A stretch of 13,752 nucleotides of DNA, from positions 1-13,752 of the forward strand of contig CALFMR010000036.1 in assembly GCA_937880585.1 (NCBI GenBank). Direction: 5' to 3'. Source of the DNA: an uncultured Acidobacteriota bacterium (GTDB taxonomy: Bacteria; Acidobacteriota; Vicinamibacteria; Vicinamibacterales; SCN-69-37). Position numbers and translations under genes: made by a program. A model generated the notes under the pieces. The model saw nothing but the letters and a program-made list of their open reading frames with translations, searched no databases and had not been told where the DNA came from. Every line of letters begins with the position of its first letter. The first letter of the stretch is position 1. Shown here one piece after another: positions 1 to 6,958 of the stretch.

Positions 1-1
1 C

Positions 2-1009
2 TTTCACACGAGCACGCTGTACGACGGCTTCCGCCGCGACGTGAAGGGTCGCCGCGCGCTGATCCTCTCGCGCGACGCCTATCTCGGTGCGCAGCGTAAC
101 GGCACGTTCTTCTGGTCGTCGGACATCTATCCGACGTGGGACACGCTGAAGCGCCAGATTCCCACGGGCCTCGATTTCACCGCATCGGGCCTGGCGTACT
201 GGACGAACGATATCGGCGGCTGGCAGTACCTGCCCGCCGTGCACCATCCCGCACACCCACCCTTGCTCGATCCATCCGACGCGCGCGACGTCGTCGGTGG
301 CTACGACGACTATCCGGAGCTCTACACGCGCTGGTTCGAATACGCGACGTTCCTGCCGATCTTGCGCGCGCACGGCAGCCGGCCCGAGAACGAGGTGTGG
401 TCGTACGGCAAGCAGGCCGAGCCGATTCTCACCAAGTACCTGAAGCTGCGCTACGCGCTCCTGCCATACATCTATTCACTCGCGCATCACACCTATGAAA
501 CCGGCGCGCCGTATATGCGCGCGCTCTTCATGGACTTCCCGAACGATCCGAACGTGATCGACCGCCGCTACGAGTACATGTTCGGCCCGGCGTTCCTCGT
601 CGCGCCCGTGTACGAACAGGGACAGACGACGCGCGAGATGTACCTGCCGGCAGGCACGGACTGGTACAACTACTGGACGAACGAGCGCCTGCACGGAGGC
701 CAGACCGTGACTGTGGACGCGCCGATCGACCGACTGCCGCTCTTCGTGCGCGCGGGATCGATCGTGCCGTTCGGATCCGCTATCGAGAACACGACCGAAA
801 CACAGCGGATCGAGCACGTCCGCGTGTATGCCGGCGCTGATGCGGACTTCTCGCTGTATCAGGACGACGGCGAGACGTACGCGTACGAGACGGGCGGCGG
901 GTCGGTCACGTCGCTGCACTGGAACGACGCCCAGGGCCGGCTGACGCACACGGGCGCCCCGGCTTGGACCGCGCCTGACGCGAGCGTCGTCGAGGTGATC
1001 GGGAAGTAA
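2..1009 (+). CDS. GH31 alpha-glycosidase (alpha-xylosidase/alpha-glucosidase type), C-terminal part
   Basis: The reading frame is open from base 2, so the gene begins outside the window; 335 C-terminal residues are present. Glycoside hydrolase family 31 retaining enzymes release alpha-linked glucose or xylose from the non-reducing end of oligosaccharides. Visible family signatures: FFWSSDIYPTW, whose Asp (codon at 122-124) is at the position of the general acid/base; YWTNDIGGW; and RWFEYATFLPILRAHGSR followed by LRYALLPYIYSLAH. The nucleophile Asp region (KxDxxE type) would lie upstream and cannot be checked. After the barrel comes the beta-sandwich part (APVYEQGQTTREMYLPAG, LPLFVRAGSIVP), then a DUF5110-like tail with YQDDGETYAYETG. 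Substrate specificity cannot be read from this part. It is convergent with the methyltransferase gene downstream, with hairpins in between. Confidence 0.93.
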   Translation, partial: FHTSTLYDGFRRDVKGRRALILSRDAYLGAQRNGTFFWSSDIYPTWDTLKRQIPTGLDFTASGLAYWTNDIGGWQYLPAVHHPAHPPLLDPSDARDVVGGYDDYPELYTRWFEYATFLPILRAHGSRPENEVWSYGKQAEPILTKYLKLRYALLPYIYSLAHHTYETGAPYMRALFMDFPNDPNVIDRRYEYMFGPAFLVAPVYEQGQTTREMYLPAGTDWYNYWTNERLHGGQTVTVDAPIDRLPLFVRAGSIVPFGSAIENTTETQRIEHVRVYAGADADFSLYQDDGETYAYETGGGSVTSLHWNDAQGRLTHTGAPAWTAPDASVVEVIGK

Positions 1010-1011
1010 GG

Positions 1012-1051
1012 CCAGCGGACATCAGCTCGCTGGTGCCGTCGCACGCGACGG
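1012..1051. terminator. Hairpins between convergent genes
   Basis: Two inverted repeats fill the 43-base gap between the GH31 stop and the methyltransferase stop: CCAGCG/CGCTGG (1012-1017 with 1028-1033) and a tighter CCGTCGC-AC-GCGACGG (1036-1051). Neither is followed by a T run on either strand, so a classical Rho-independent terminator is not shown. A bidirectional stop for the two convergent genes is the natural reading. Confidence 0.4.
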
Positions 1052-1052
1052 T

Positions 1053-1676
1053 TCAGTGTCCCGTGGCCGGCTGCGCCGGCATCGTCCGCGCCCGCGCGAC
1101 ACAGCGCCAGGCCGGGGGAGCTGGCGATCCGCCGTCGAAGTGGATGGCCGACAGGTCCTCGATCGCCAGCACGGGCTCGACGGCGTCGGCCACGTCTCGG
1201 GCCGTGCGGCGCGGCGGTCCCTCCTCGCGCGCGGGGCCTTCGGTGCTGCCGATCAGGCTGAGCCACAGGCCGCCCGGAGCGAGCACGCGTGCCACGTTCG
1301 CCGCGAACCGCGCGCGGTCGGCCGCGTCGTCGAACACGTGGAAACAGCCGCGATCGAAGACGAAGGCGAACGGCCCGGCCGGCGGATCGGCGAGAAAGTC
1401 GCGCACCTCGAATCGGCAGCGTGCGGCAGCTGCGCCACCGGTGCGCGCGCGCGCCTGTTCGACGGCGAGCGGCGCGACGTCGACGCCGAGCACGTCGAAG
1501 CCCTGCTCGGCGAGCCAGCGCGCGTTCGTGCCCCGGCCCGCGCCGATTTCGAGCGTGCGCCCGGACGCGACCCTGCCGGTTTGCACGAACGCGACCAGAG
1601 CCGGCTCCGGCGTGCCCGTGTCCCAGGGCGGGTCGCCCGACGCGTAGCTGTCGTTCCAGGGAGGATGTGGTGCCAT
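1053..1676 (-). CDS. Class I SAM-dependent methyltransferase
   Basis: The product is 207 aa. Motif I is clear (LEIGAGRGTNARWLA, residues 42-56), followed by the acidic strand-2 end (VLGVDVAPLAVEQAR, about 62-76), FEVRDFLADPP, and FAFVFDRGCFHVFDD, then VLAPGGLWLSLIG. The N-terminal PPWDTGTPEPALVAFV resembles the TehB/thiopurine-methyltransferase-like group of small-molecule methyltransferases. These transfer the SAM methyl group to a small acceptor in the cytoplasm; the acceptor here is unknown. No Shine-Dalgarno sequence precedes the ATG. Instead TAAGCT (1683-1688) sits 6 bases upstream of it, compatible with a leaderless transcript. The 31 bases between this start and the OmpA remnant stop leave no room for a full upstream promoter outside that remnant. 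Confidence 0.88.
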   Translation of the reverse strand: MAPHPPWNDSYASGDPPWDTGTPEPALVAFVQTGRVASGRTLEIGAGRGTNARWLAEQGFDVLGVDVAPLAVEQARARTGGAAAARCRFEVRDFLADPPAGPFAFVFDRGCFHVFDDAADRARFAANVARVLAPGGLWLSLIGSTEGPAREEGPPRRTARDVADAVEPVLAIEDLSAIHFDGGSPAPPAWRCVARARTMPAQPATGH

Positions 1677-1682
1677 GGCGCC

Positions 1683-1688
1683 AGCTTA
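1683..1688 (-). promoter_or_regulatory. Possible -10 element (leaderless) for the methyltransferase
   Basis: On the minus strand TAAGCT fits the TANNNT pattern and is separated from the ATG by exactly six bases (GGCGCC). The match to TATAAT is only 3 of 6. It is listed because the same spacing recurs at marR, gltX and the sensor kinase. Confidence 0.22.
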
Positions 1689-1707
1689 ACGCGGCGAACC
1701 CCCGCGT

Positions 1708-2063
1708 CTACTGCCGGACGATCTCTACGCGGCGATTCTGCGACCGGCCCATCTCAGTGTCGTTCGAGGCAACGGGCCTGGTCTGCCCGAAGCCTTTCGT
1801 TGCCAGCCGGTCCGCGCCGATCCCGGCCGCCACGAGCGCGGCCTTCACGGCCTCCGCTCGGCGCGTGCTGAGGTCGGGGCGGCGCTAGCACTGCCACTCG
1901 CGATCGACCGGAACCACGAATGAAGTCTGACGAGTGTGCGCGCCGGTGACTGGACGCCGACGGACAGCGCGCGGCTCGTCGCGCTCGCCGCGGTGGCAGG
2001 AAGGACGATGAGCAAGGCGACAGCCAGTTCGAGCAGGACTGTCACTCGACGAACAGATGTCAT
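1708..2063 (-). pseudogene. Broken OmpA-family outer-membrane/peptidoglycan-binding protein
   Basis: The 5' end is an intact-looking start: ATG at 2061-2063, preceded by GGGAGG 8 bases upstream, then a signal peptide (MTSVRRVTVLLELAVALLIV..., likely cleaved after an AxA site, TAASA). The 3' end, at 1884-1708, encodes a typical OmpA C-terminal half: DLSTRRAEAVKAALVAAGI, DRLATKGFGQTRPVASN and SQNRRVEIVRQ, then TAG. The two pieces are in different frames, a TAG at 1885-1887 lies in the OmpA frame, and the first half of the OmpA domain is missing. So there has been a large internal deletion plus frame disruption. The family anchors the outer membrane to peptidoglycan or forms periplasmic complexes. 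The signal-peptide frame could still make a 72-residue secreted peptide (stop at 1845-1847), which I think is incidental. Confidence 0.8.
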
Positions 2064-2182
2064 GTCGAAGTGCCTCCCGAGGCGGACACCTCCGGCAACG
2101 CCGGCGGCACGCCTCGAAACCGTGAACGTCAGGTACGACGTCGTCGAGCGTAGCGACCGGTGGAGACAGACACGTTGTGGCT

Positions 2183-2199
2183 GTGTAACGGTGGTGTAA
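2183..2199 (-). promoter_or_regulatory. Direct repeat TTACAC-N5-TTACAC upstream of the OmpA remnant
   Basis: On the minus strand TTACAC occurs twice, 11 bases apart start to start, 120-135 bases upstream of the OmpA-remnant ATG. Two hexamers one helical turn apart on the same face is the layout bound by OmpR/PhoB-type response regulators. The regulator is unknown and no target promoter is proven. Confidence 0.35.
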
Positions 2200-2267
2200 G
2201 AATTTAGCGGGTTGGGCCGTGCGGGAGCTCGAGGCCGATCGCCGACGCGGTCGAACGGTTCGAGCGC

Positions 2268-2296
2268 CTGAAATGCGCCGGTCCTTGTGCGACAAT
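2268..2296 (+). promoter_or_regulatory. Possible promoter of tRNA-Ser
   Basis: CTGAAA (2268-2273, 4 of 6 to TTGACA), a 17-base spacer, then GACAAT (2291-2296, 4 of 6 to TATAAT) place a start site a few bases before the mature tRNA 5' end at 2311. Both hexamers are weak matches. Confidence 0.3.
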
Positions 2297-2310
2297 AACG
2301 ACCCACGCGC

Positions 2311-2404
2311 GGTGAGGTGGCCGAGAGGCTGAAGGCGGCGGTTTGCTAAACCGTTGTAGGGCCCAAAAGCTCTACCCAGGGTTCGAATCCCTGCCTCACC
2401 GCCA
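2311..2404 (+). tRNA. tRNA-Ser(GCT)
   Basis: Acceptor stem GGTGAGG (2311-2317) pairs with CCTCACC (2394-2400), discriminator G at 2401, and CCA encoded at 2402-2404. The anticodon stem GCGGT/ACCGT (2338-2342, 2350-2354) closes the loop TTGCTAA with anticodon GCT at 2345-2347, which reads AGC/AGU serine codons. A long variable arm (GTAGGGCCCAAAAGCTCTAC region) is typical of class II tRNA-Ser. The T arm contains GGTTCGAATCC. Confidence 0.97.
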
Positions 2405-2466
2405 CACTCGTGTCGTTCGCCTTGGCGGCGAGGCAACCTTCCATCTCTTCGCGATCTTCGCGCCTT

Positions 2467-2495
2467 CGCGCGAGACCCCAGTCGTGTCTCGCGTG
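2467..2495. terminator. Hairpin downstream of the MocR gene and of tRNA-Ser
   Basis: CGCGCGAGAC (2467-2476) and GTCTCGCGTG (2486-2495) form a 10-bp stem with one G-T pair and a 9-base loop. It starts 5 bases beyond the MocR stop codon on the minus strand and 63 bases after the tRNA. There is no T tract, so the mechanism is uncertain. Confidence 0.42.
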
Positions 2496-2500
2496 AGGCT

Positions 2501-3961
2501 TCATCCCACCGTCTGGCAGACCTCCGCGAGAACCCGCACGCCGCGCTCGATCTGATCCACGTCCACCAGTCCGTACCCCATCAGCAGCGTCGCGCGTCCG
2601 CGTGACCGCTGATTGCCACGAGCGAGTGGATAGACGCCGACGCCGCGCGCGCGGCAGCCGGCGACGATGTCGGTGAGACGTCGTGGCGGCACCGCCAGGA
2701 GGTGCGCCGACAGGTGCAGGCCCGCGCTGCTGCCATCGATCGCGACGTTGCCTCCAAAGTGTCGCTCGAGCGCACCGACGAGTGCGTCGCGCCGTGCGCG
2801 GTAGCGTCGCTGGGCGCGGCGGATGTGCCGGTCGTACTCGCGCGTCGCGAACAGACGCGCGAGCGCGCGCTCGATGAGGCGCGAGTTGCCGAGGTCCGAG
2901 ATCCACTTCGCGCGCGCGAAGGCGTCGGCGAGCGGCGCCGGGAGCGCGAGATATCCGACGCGGCAGGCGGGGAAGAGCGACTTGGCGAGCGTGCCACAGT
3001 AAATCACCGCGTCCGGCCCGAGACTCGCGAGCGCCGGAATCGGCCGGCCGGCGTAGCGGAACTCGCCATCGTAGTCGTCCTCGAAGATGACCGCGCCCCT
3101 CCGCCGCGCCCACGCGATGAGTGCGTAGCGCCGTGCCGCGGTCATGACGGCGCCGGTCGGGAATTGGTGCGACGGCGTGACGTACACGACCCGCGCGACC
3201 GGCCGGTCGTGCGGCAGACTCTCCGGATCCAGTCCGTGCGCGTCGATCCGGCCTGGGACGATGACGGCACCCGCCGCGCGAAAGGCCGCCACCGCTGCCG
3301 CATATCCCGGCGCTTCGACGACGACCCGATCGCCGGGCGAGACGAGGAGACGTGCGGTGAGATCGAGCGCCTGCTGCGTGCCACTCGTGAGGACGATCTC
3401 CTCGGCCGTGCGCGAGATGCCGCGTGCGGTTCGCAGACGCTTCGCGATCTCACGCCGGAGATCGAGATCGCCGGCGGCCGGTCCGTACGAGAACGCGCGC
3501 TCGTCGAGCGGCCGCGCGAATGCACGGCGAAACTGCCGGACGAGTCGATCGTCGGGTTCGGTCAGCCCGTAGATGAAGTCGATCGCGCACGGCGGCGTGT
3601 GGCGCACGGGCGCCATCGCCCAGGTCGCCGCACGCACGAGCCGGCGTCCCTCGCGCGCCGGCCGCACCGACGCCGATCGTCGTGCGTCAGCGTCTGCTCG
3701 CGCGCCGACCGTGGGGTCTGCCTGCGGCAGTTCTGACGAGACGAACGTGCCCGCGCGGGGCCGGGCGACGAAATAGCCCTCGATGAGCAATTGCTCATAG
3801 GCGAGCAGCGCGACGTTGCGTGAGCAGCCGGCCGTTTCGGCCAGGTCGCGTGTCGAGGGCGCGCGGCTGCCGGGCGCGATCGCGCCGCGCTGGATGAGCG
3901 CGACGAGGGCGCGCGTGATCTGCGCGTAGCGTGGACCGTGGCCGTCGAGATTCAGGACCAT
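2501..3961 (-). CDS. MocR/PdxR-family transcriptional regulator (GntR HTH plus aminotransferase-like domain)
   Basis: The product is 486 aa from the chosen ATG at 3961. That start has GGAG 8 bases upstream and leaves the flanking inverted repeat outside the coding region; an upstream ATG at 4003 adds 14 residues and lacks a Shine-Dalgarno sequence. N-terminal GntR winged helix, about residues 10-75 (RYAQITRALVALIQRGAI, STRDLAETAGCSRNVALLAY). Fold-type I PLP domain from about 130: SYGPAAGDLDLRREIAKRL, LTSGTQQALDL, VTPSHQFPTG, EDDYDGEFRY with the PLP-ring Asp, and GTLAKSLFPACRVGY with the Schiff-base Lys at about 327. All cofactor positions I can see are kept. Family members sense PLP or an amino compound and usually control a divergent neighbour, here the membrane protein gene. 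The ligand is not predictable. Confidence 0.93.
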   Translation of the reverse strand: MVLNLDGHGPRYAQITRALVALIQRGAIAPGSRAPSTRDLAETAGCSRNVALLAYEQLLIEGYFVARPRAGTFVSSELPQADPTVGARADADARRSASVRPAREGRRLVRAATWAMAPVRHTPPCAIDFIYGLTEPDDRLVRQFRRAFARPLDERAFSYGPAAGDLDLRREIAKRLRTARGISRTAEEIVLTSGTQQALDLTARLLVSPGDRVVVEAPGYAAAVAAFRAAGAVIVPGRIDAHGLDPESLPHDRPVARVVYVTPSHQFPTGAVMTAARRYALIAWARRRGAVIFEDDYDGEFRYAGRPIPALASLGPDAVIYCGTLAKSLFPACRVGYLALPAPLADAFARAKWISDLGNSRLIERALARLFATREYDRHIRRAQRRYRARRDALVGALERHFGGNVAIDGSSAGLHLSAHLLAVPPRRLTDIVAGCRARGVGVYPLARGNQRSRGRATLLMGYGLVDVDQIERGVRVLAEVCQTVG

Positions 3962-3965
3962 GTCG

Positions 3966-4011
3966 CTGGCTCCATGCAAGTAGGCGTTTCTGGATCTTGG
4001 CATGGAACCAG
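3966..4011. promoter_or_regulatory. Long inverted repeat in the divergent MocR/membrane-protein spacer, candidate MocR operator
   Basis: CTGGCTCCATGC (3966-3977) and GCATGGAACCAG (4000-4011) are reverse complements at 11 of 12 positions, separated by 22 bases. The repeat fills more than half of the 81 bases between the two divergent starts. The left arm contains the regulator's own Shine-Dalgarno sequence on the minus strand, so binding could affect both genes. Confidence 0.55.
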
Positions 4012-4042
4012 ACTCGCCGTAACGTCAGCGGGGAGCGTGACC

Positions 4043-4918
4043 GTGGGGACCCCGTACCTGTTCTGGCCCTGGTGTTCCGGGCTGCTCGCCGTCGTCATTG
4101 GCGTGATCGTCGCGCGCCGCGATCTGAATGAGGCCGCCGGCCTCGAAAAGCTCGTCGTGCTCGGCCCGGTGCTGTTCGCCGGCGCCGTCGCGGCATTTGC
4201 CGCCGAGCACTTCACCTTGACCTCCTTCGTGCGCGACGACATTCCATCGTGGATGCCCGGCCGCCTGTTCCTGGCCTACTTCGTGGGCGTCGCGCTGTAT
4301 GCGACCGCGTTGAGCTTCGTGACGAGACAGCACGTCTGGCTGTCGGCGAATCTGTTCGCGCTCATGCTCCTCATCTTCGTCGTCGTCATGCACGTGCCGA
4401 ACGCACTGCGCACGGTCGACCGCATCACGTGGACGGTGGCGTTGCGCGATTTCTCCTTCGGCGCCGGCGCGCTCGCGTTGGCTGGCGTCGAGATGAATCA
4501 CCGCGGTCGCGTCACGAGCGCCTCCTGGCGCATGACCCTGGGCCGCGTCGTCGTTGCAATGGCGTCGGTCGTGTTCGGCGTGCTGCAGATCCTGCACCCG
4601 CTGCACGCGCCGGGCGTACCGCTGCAGAAGCTGACGCCGGCCTGGATCCCGGCGCCCGCCGTCTTGGGCGTCGGGTTCGGCACGATTCAGTTGATCGCCG
4701 GCGCCTTCATGTTCGTGCCGGGCCGCGCGCGGACCGTGGCGTTGTGGCTGGGCGTCGCGTTGCTCGTCGTGGTCGCCGTGGTCTATCTACCGCTGGTCGT
4801 CACGGCTACGGACAATGGTGCGCGCGTGGAGGCGGAGAATTACGTCTGGGACACGGTGCTCGTCGCCGGGACCGTGCTGCTCGTGGCTCGGGCGGCGCGT
4901 GGGAAGTTAGAAGTGTGA
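4043..4918 (+). CDS. DoxX-like polytopic membrane protein with internal duplication
   Basis: The product is 291 aa with roughly nine hydrophobic helices, so an inner-membrane protein. I chose the GTG at 4043 because GGGGAG lies 7 bases before it; the GTG at 4037 is too close to that site, and further-upstream starts run through the operator. Two halves share a layout. Residues 36-120 contain a helix, EHF, DDIPSWMPGRLF, two helices and MHVPN. Residues 165-250 contain a helix, ILHPLH, TPAWIPAPAVLG, two helices and VYLP. The order of helices and the P-W-P loop recall DoxX-type proteins, but I cannot assign a function. Divergent from the MocR gene, so a likely target of it. The last codons lie inside a heptamer repeat. 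Family name moderate, membrane location firm. Confidence 0.72.
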   Translation: MGTPYLFWPWCSGLLAVVIGVIVARRDLNEAAGLEKLVVLGPVLFAGAVAAFAAEHFTLTSFVRDDIPSWMPGRLFLAYFVGVALYATALSFVTRQHVWLSANLFALMLLIFVVVMHVPNALRTVDRITWTVALRDFSFGAGALALAGVEMNHRGRVTSASWRMTLGRVVVAMASVVFGVLQILHPLHAPGVPLQKLTPAWIPAPAVLGVGFGTIQLIAGAFMFVPGRARTVALWLGVALLVVVAVVYLPLVVTATDNGARVEAENYVWDTVLVAGTVLLVARAARGKLEV

Positions 4919-4937
4919 AACCAGAAGCCAGAAGTTC
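4903..4937 (+). repeat. Degenerate heptamer tandem repeat (GAAnnnn x5)
   Basis: Five successive 7-base units: GAAGTTA, GAAGTGT, GAAACCA, GAAGCCA, GAAGTTC. The array overlaps the last five sense codons' end and the stop of the membrane protein gene (stop at 4916-4918) and runs into the convergent gap. A related four-unit array lies at 8499-8526. Confidence 0.7.
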
Positions 4938-4950
4938 GGAAACTCCGAAC
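4934..4950. terminator. Hairpin between convergent genes
   Basis: GTTCGGA-AAC-TCCGAAC is a perfect 7-bp stem with a 3-base loop, 16 bases after the membrane protein stop and 9 bases from the exporter stop. No T run follows on either strand. Confidence 0.4.
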
Positions 4951-4958
4951 GTGTCGTG

Positions 4959-6512
4959 TTACTCCGCCAGCACAGGCGCTTCGCCCGTCTCCGCACCCTT
5001 GCGCAGGAGCAGCGCGAGCGGCAGGGCGATGATGAAGAGCACGGCGATGAAGAACATGACGCGGTCGTAGGCGATCACGGCCGCCTGGTGCTCGATCGAC
5101 GCGTAGAGCAGCGCGATGGCTTGGTGCGCGGCAACGTCGGCTGATGATCCGGCCGCCTGCATCGCGGCCGTCACGCCCGCAATCCATTGGCGCGCGAGCG
5201 TGTCGTACGGCGTCACGTGCGTCGTGATCGTCGAGAAACTGCTCGTCGTGCCGCGCGACACCTCCGTCGCCGCGATCGCGATGCCGATGCTGCCGGCGAC
5301 CTGTCGCACGACGTTGTAGAGTCCCGTCGCCGCGGTCATGCGCGGCTTCTCGATCGTCGCGAGCGCGGCGGTGCTGAGCGGGACGAACAGCAGGCTGAAA
5401 CCGAGTCCCTGCCACACCTGCGGCCAGAAGATGTCCCAAAAGCCGGTCATCGGCGCCATCCGCGACAACTCCCAGAACGAATAGATGCTGACGACGAGGC
5501 CGGTCACGACCATCAGTCGCGGTCCGAGGCGGTTGTACAGCCGTCCGGCGATCGGCATGCCGACCGCCATGGCGAGGCTGCGCGGCATGAGCGCCAGTCC
5601 TGACTCGTACGCCGTGTAGCCGAGGATCGTCTGGAGGAAGAGCGGCAGGATGAAGATGCTCGAATACAGTCCGAGACCGAGGATGCCGCCGACCGCTGTC
5701 GCCGCGGCGAACGATCGGTTCTCGACGAGCCGCAGATCGACCGCTGGATGTGCTGTGCGGAGCTCGTACCAGATCATCGATCCCAGCCCGACCACCGCGA
5801 TCACCGCGAGCGCGACGATGAACGGCGAGTCGAACCAGTCCTTCGTCTCGCCCTTTTCGAGCATGAGCTGCAGCGCACCGAGTCCGAGCGCCAGCAGGCT
5901 GATGCCCGTCCAGTCGAGCCCGCCGCGCTTGCGCTCGAGGAACGACGGATCGTGGATGAAGCGGTGCACCAGCACGAAGTTGAGGATGCCGACGGGCAGG
6001 TTGATGTAGAAGACCCACGGCCAGCTGTACGTGTCCGTGATCCAGCCGCCGAGCGTTGGGCCGATCGCGGGAGCAATGACGACCCCCATGCCGTAGACGC
6101 CCATCGCCATGCCTTGTTCTTCGGGTGGAAAATTCTCGCGCAGGATCGCTTGTGACACCGTCATCAGCACGCCGCCGCCCAGTCCCTGCATCACGCGGAA
6201 GACGACGATGGCGGGAAGGCTACGCGCGAGGCCGCACGCCATCGACGCGACCGTGAAGAGGACGACCGCGATCTGATACATCCGCTTGCGGCCGATCTGC
6301 TCGGCGAGCGTGCCGAGGATCGGCATGATGATGACGTTCGACAGGATGTAGCCGGTGACGACCCAGGCGATCTCTTCGATGGTCGCGCCGAGCGTGCCCG
6401 CCATGTCCGGCAGCGCGACGTTGACGATGCTCGAGTCGAGCACGGCCATCGTCGTGCCGGTCATGACCGTGACGGCCACGACCCACTTGTTGACCTCGGG
6501 CGCGGCGCTCAC
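4959..6512 (-). CDS. DHA2-family (EmrB/QacA) MFS drug:proton antiporter
   Basis: The product is 517 aa, the usual length for 14-helix DHA2 exporters. Helix 1 carries the family motif LDSSIVNVALPDM (Asp26), motif A follows as GTLAEQIGRKRMYQ, then FRVMQGLGGGVLM, and motif C is GMGVVIAPAIGPTLGGWI, the antiporter signature. Further hydrophobic helices continue to AVLFIIALPLALLLRKG at the C terminus. It is predicted to extrude lipophilic toxic compounds across the inner membrane using the proton gradient. The GTG start overlaps the marR stop by four bases (GTGA), so it is translationally coupled to and co-regulated with the MarR repressor. No periplasmic adaptor (EmrA type) or TolC gene is nearby, so it either works alone or uses partners encoded elsewhere. 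Substrate unknown. Confidence 0.95.
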   Translation of the reverse strand: MSAAPEVNKWVVAVTVMTGTTMAVLDSSIVNVALPDMAGTLGATIEEIAWVVTGYILSNVIIMPILGTLAEQIGRKRMYQIAVVLFTVASMACGLARSLPAIVVFRVMQGLGGGVLMTVSQAILRENFPPEEQGMAMGVYGMGVVIAPAIGPTLGGWITDTYSWPWVFYINLPVGILNFVLVHRFIHDPSFLERKRGGLDWTGISLLALGLGALQLMLEKGETKDWFDSPFIVALAVIAVVGLGSMIWYELRTAHPAVDLRLVENRSFAAATAVGGILGLGLYSSIFILPLFLQTILGYTAYESGLALMPRSLAMAVGMPIAGRLYNRLGPRLMVVTGLVVSIYSFWELSRMAPMTGFWDIFWPQVWQGLGFSLLFVPLSTAALATIEKPRMTAATGLYNVVRQVAGSIGIAIAATEVSRGTTSSFSTITTHVTPYDTLARQWIAGVTAAMQAAGSSADVAAHQAIALLYASIEHQAAVIAYDRVMFFIAVLFIIALPLALLLRKGAETGEAPVLAE

Positions 6513-6958
6513 GACGTCCTCCGGTCGGGCGCGAGCGCGGGCAGGACGCGCTCGGCAATGCGCACGATGGCGCGCCGGTCGGCCGCGTCGAGACCGGTGA
6601 GCCGCGCGTCGATGACCGCTTCGAGCGTCCGCAGTGCGCGCCCCAGGGCGGCAGCGCCCCGGCGGCTGAGCCGAACGCGCGCGGCGCGCGCGTCGGACGG
6701 ATCGGCACGGCGTTCGACGAGCCCGTGCCTCACCAGCCGCGCCGCGAGCCGCGACGTCGTCGCCGGCGTGAGGCCCATGACGAGGGCGAGATCCTTGAGC
6801 AACAGGTCCGGGTCCGCGTCGACCGCGCCGAGCGCGCGCAGCTCGACGAGCGTGAGCCCCGCCGGCCGCGTCCGCGCGGCGTGCGTCCGCACGAGCCGTG
6901 TGATCGCGATGCCCAGATCGAGCAGCGCGGGCGCCGGACGGCGGGCAGATAGTTGCAT
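6509..6958 (-). CDS. MarR-family transcriptional regulator
   Basis: The product is 149 aa. The winged helix-turn-helix occupies about residues 45-110: LKDLALVMGLTPATTSRLAARLVRHGLVERR, then the wing RADPSDARAARVRLSRRGAA. Flanking helices form the dimer interface, and the C-terminal part is LDAADRRAIVRIAERVLPAL. It is expected to repress its own operon, including the overlapping DHA2 exporter gene, and to release DNA on binding a phenolic or other exporter substrate. The ATG at 6956-6958 has no Shine-Dalgarno sequence. TATAGT lies exactly six bases upstream and a MarR-type palindrome covers the start codon, which supports both the start and autorepression. Confidence 0.93.
   Translation of the reverse strand: MQLSARRPAPALLDLGIAITRLVRTHAARTRPAGLTLVELRALGAVDADPDLLLKDLALVMGLTPATTSRLAARLVRHGLVERRADPSDARAARVRLSRRGAAALGRALRTLEAVIDARLTGLDAADRRAIVRIAERVLPALAPDRRTS

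Noticed and set aside
1845..2063. A short secreted 72-residue peptide gene
   Set aside because: The signal peptide is credible, but the sequence after it is low-complexity and continues into the OmpA remnant out of frame, so gene decay explains it better.
3959..4003. Upstream ATG at 4003 as the MocR start
   Set aside because: No Shine-Dalgarno sequence or -10 element at the right distance, and it would place the inverted repeat inside the coding sequence; the ATG at 3961 has GGAG at good spacing.
4903..4937. Heptamer array as a CRISPR
   Set aside because: The unit is 7 bases with no spacers between copies and no cas genes nearby.
4840..6018. Long minus-strand frame overlapping the exporter gene
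   Set aside because: It is out of frame with the DHA2 exporter, lacks hydrophobic helices and is Arg/Ala-rich: a shadow.
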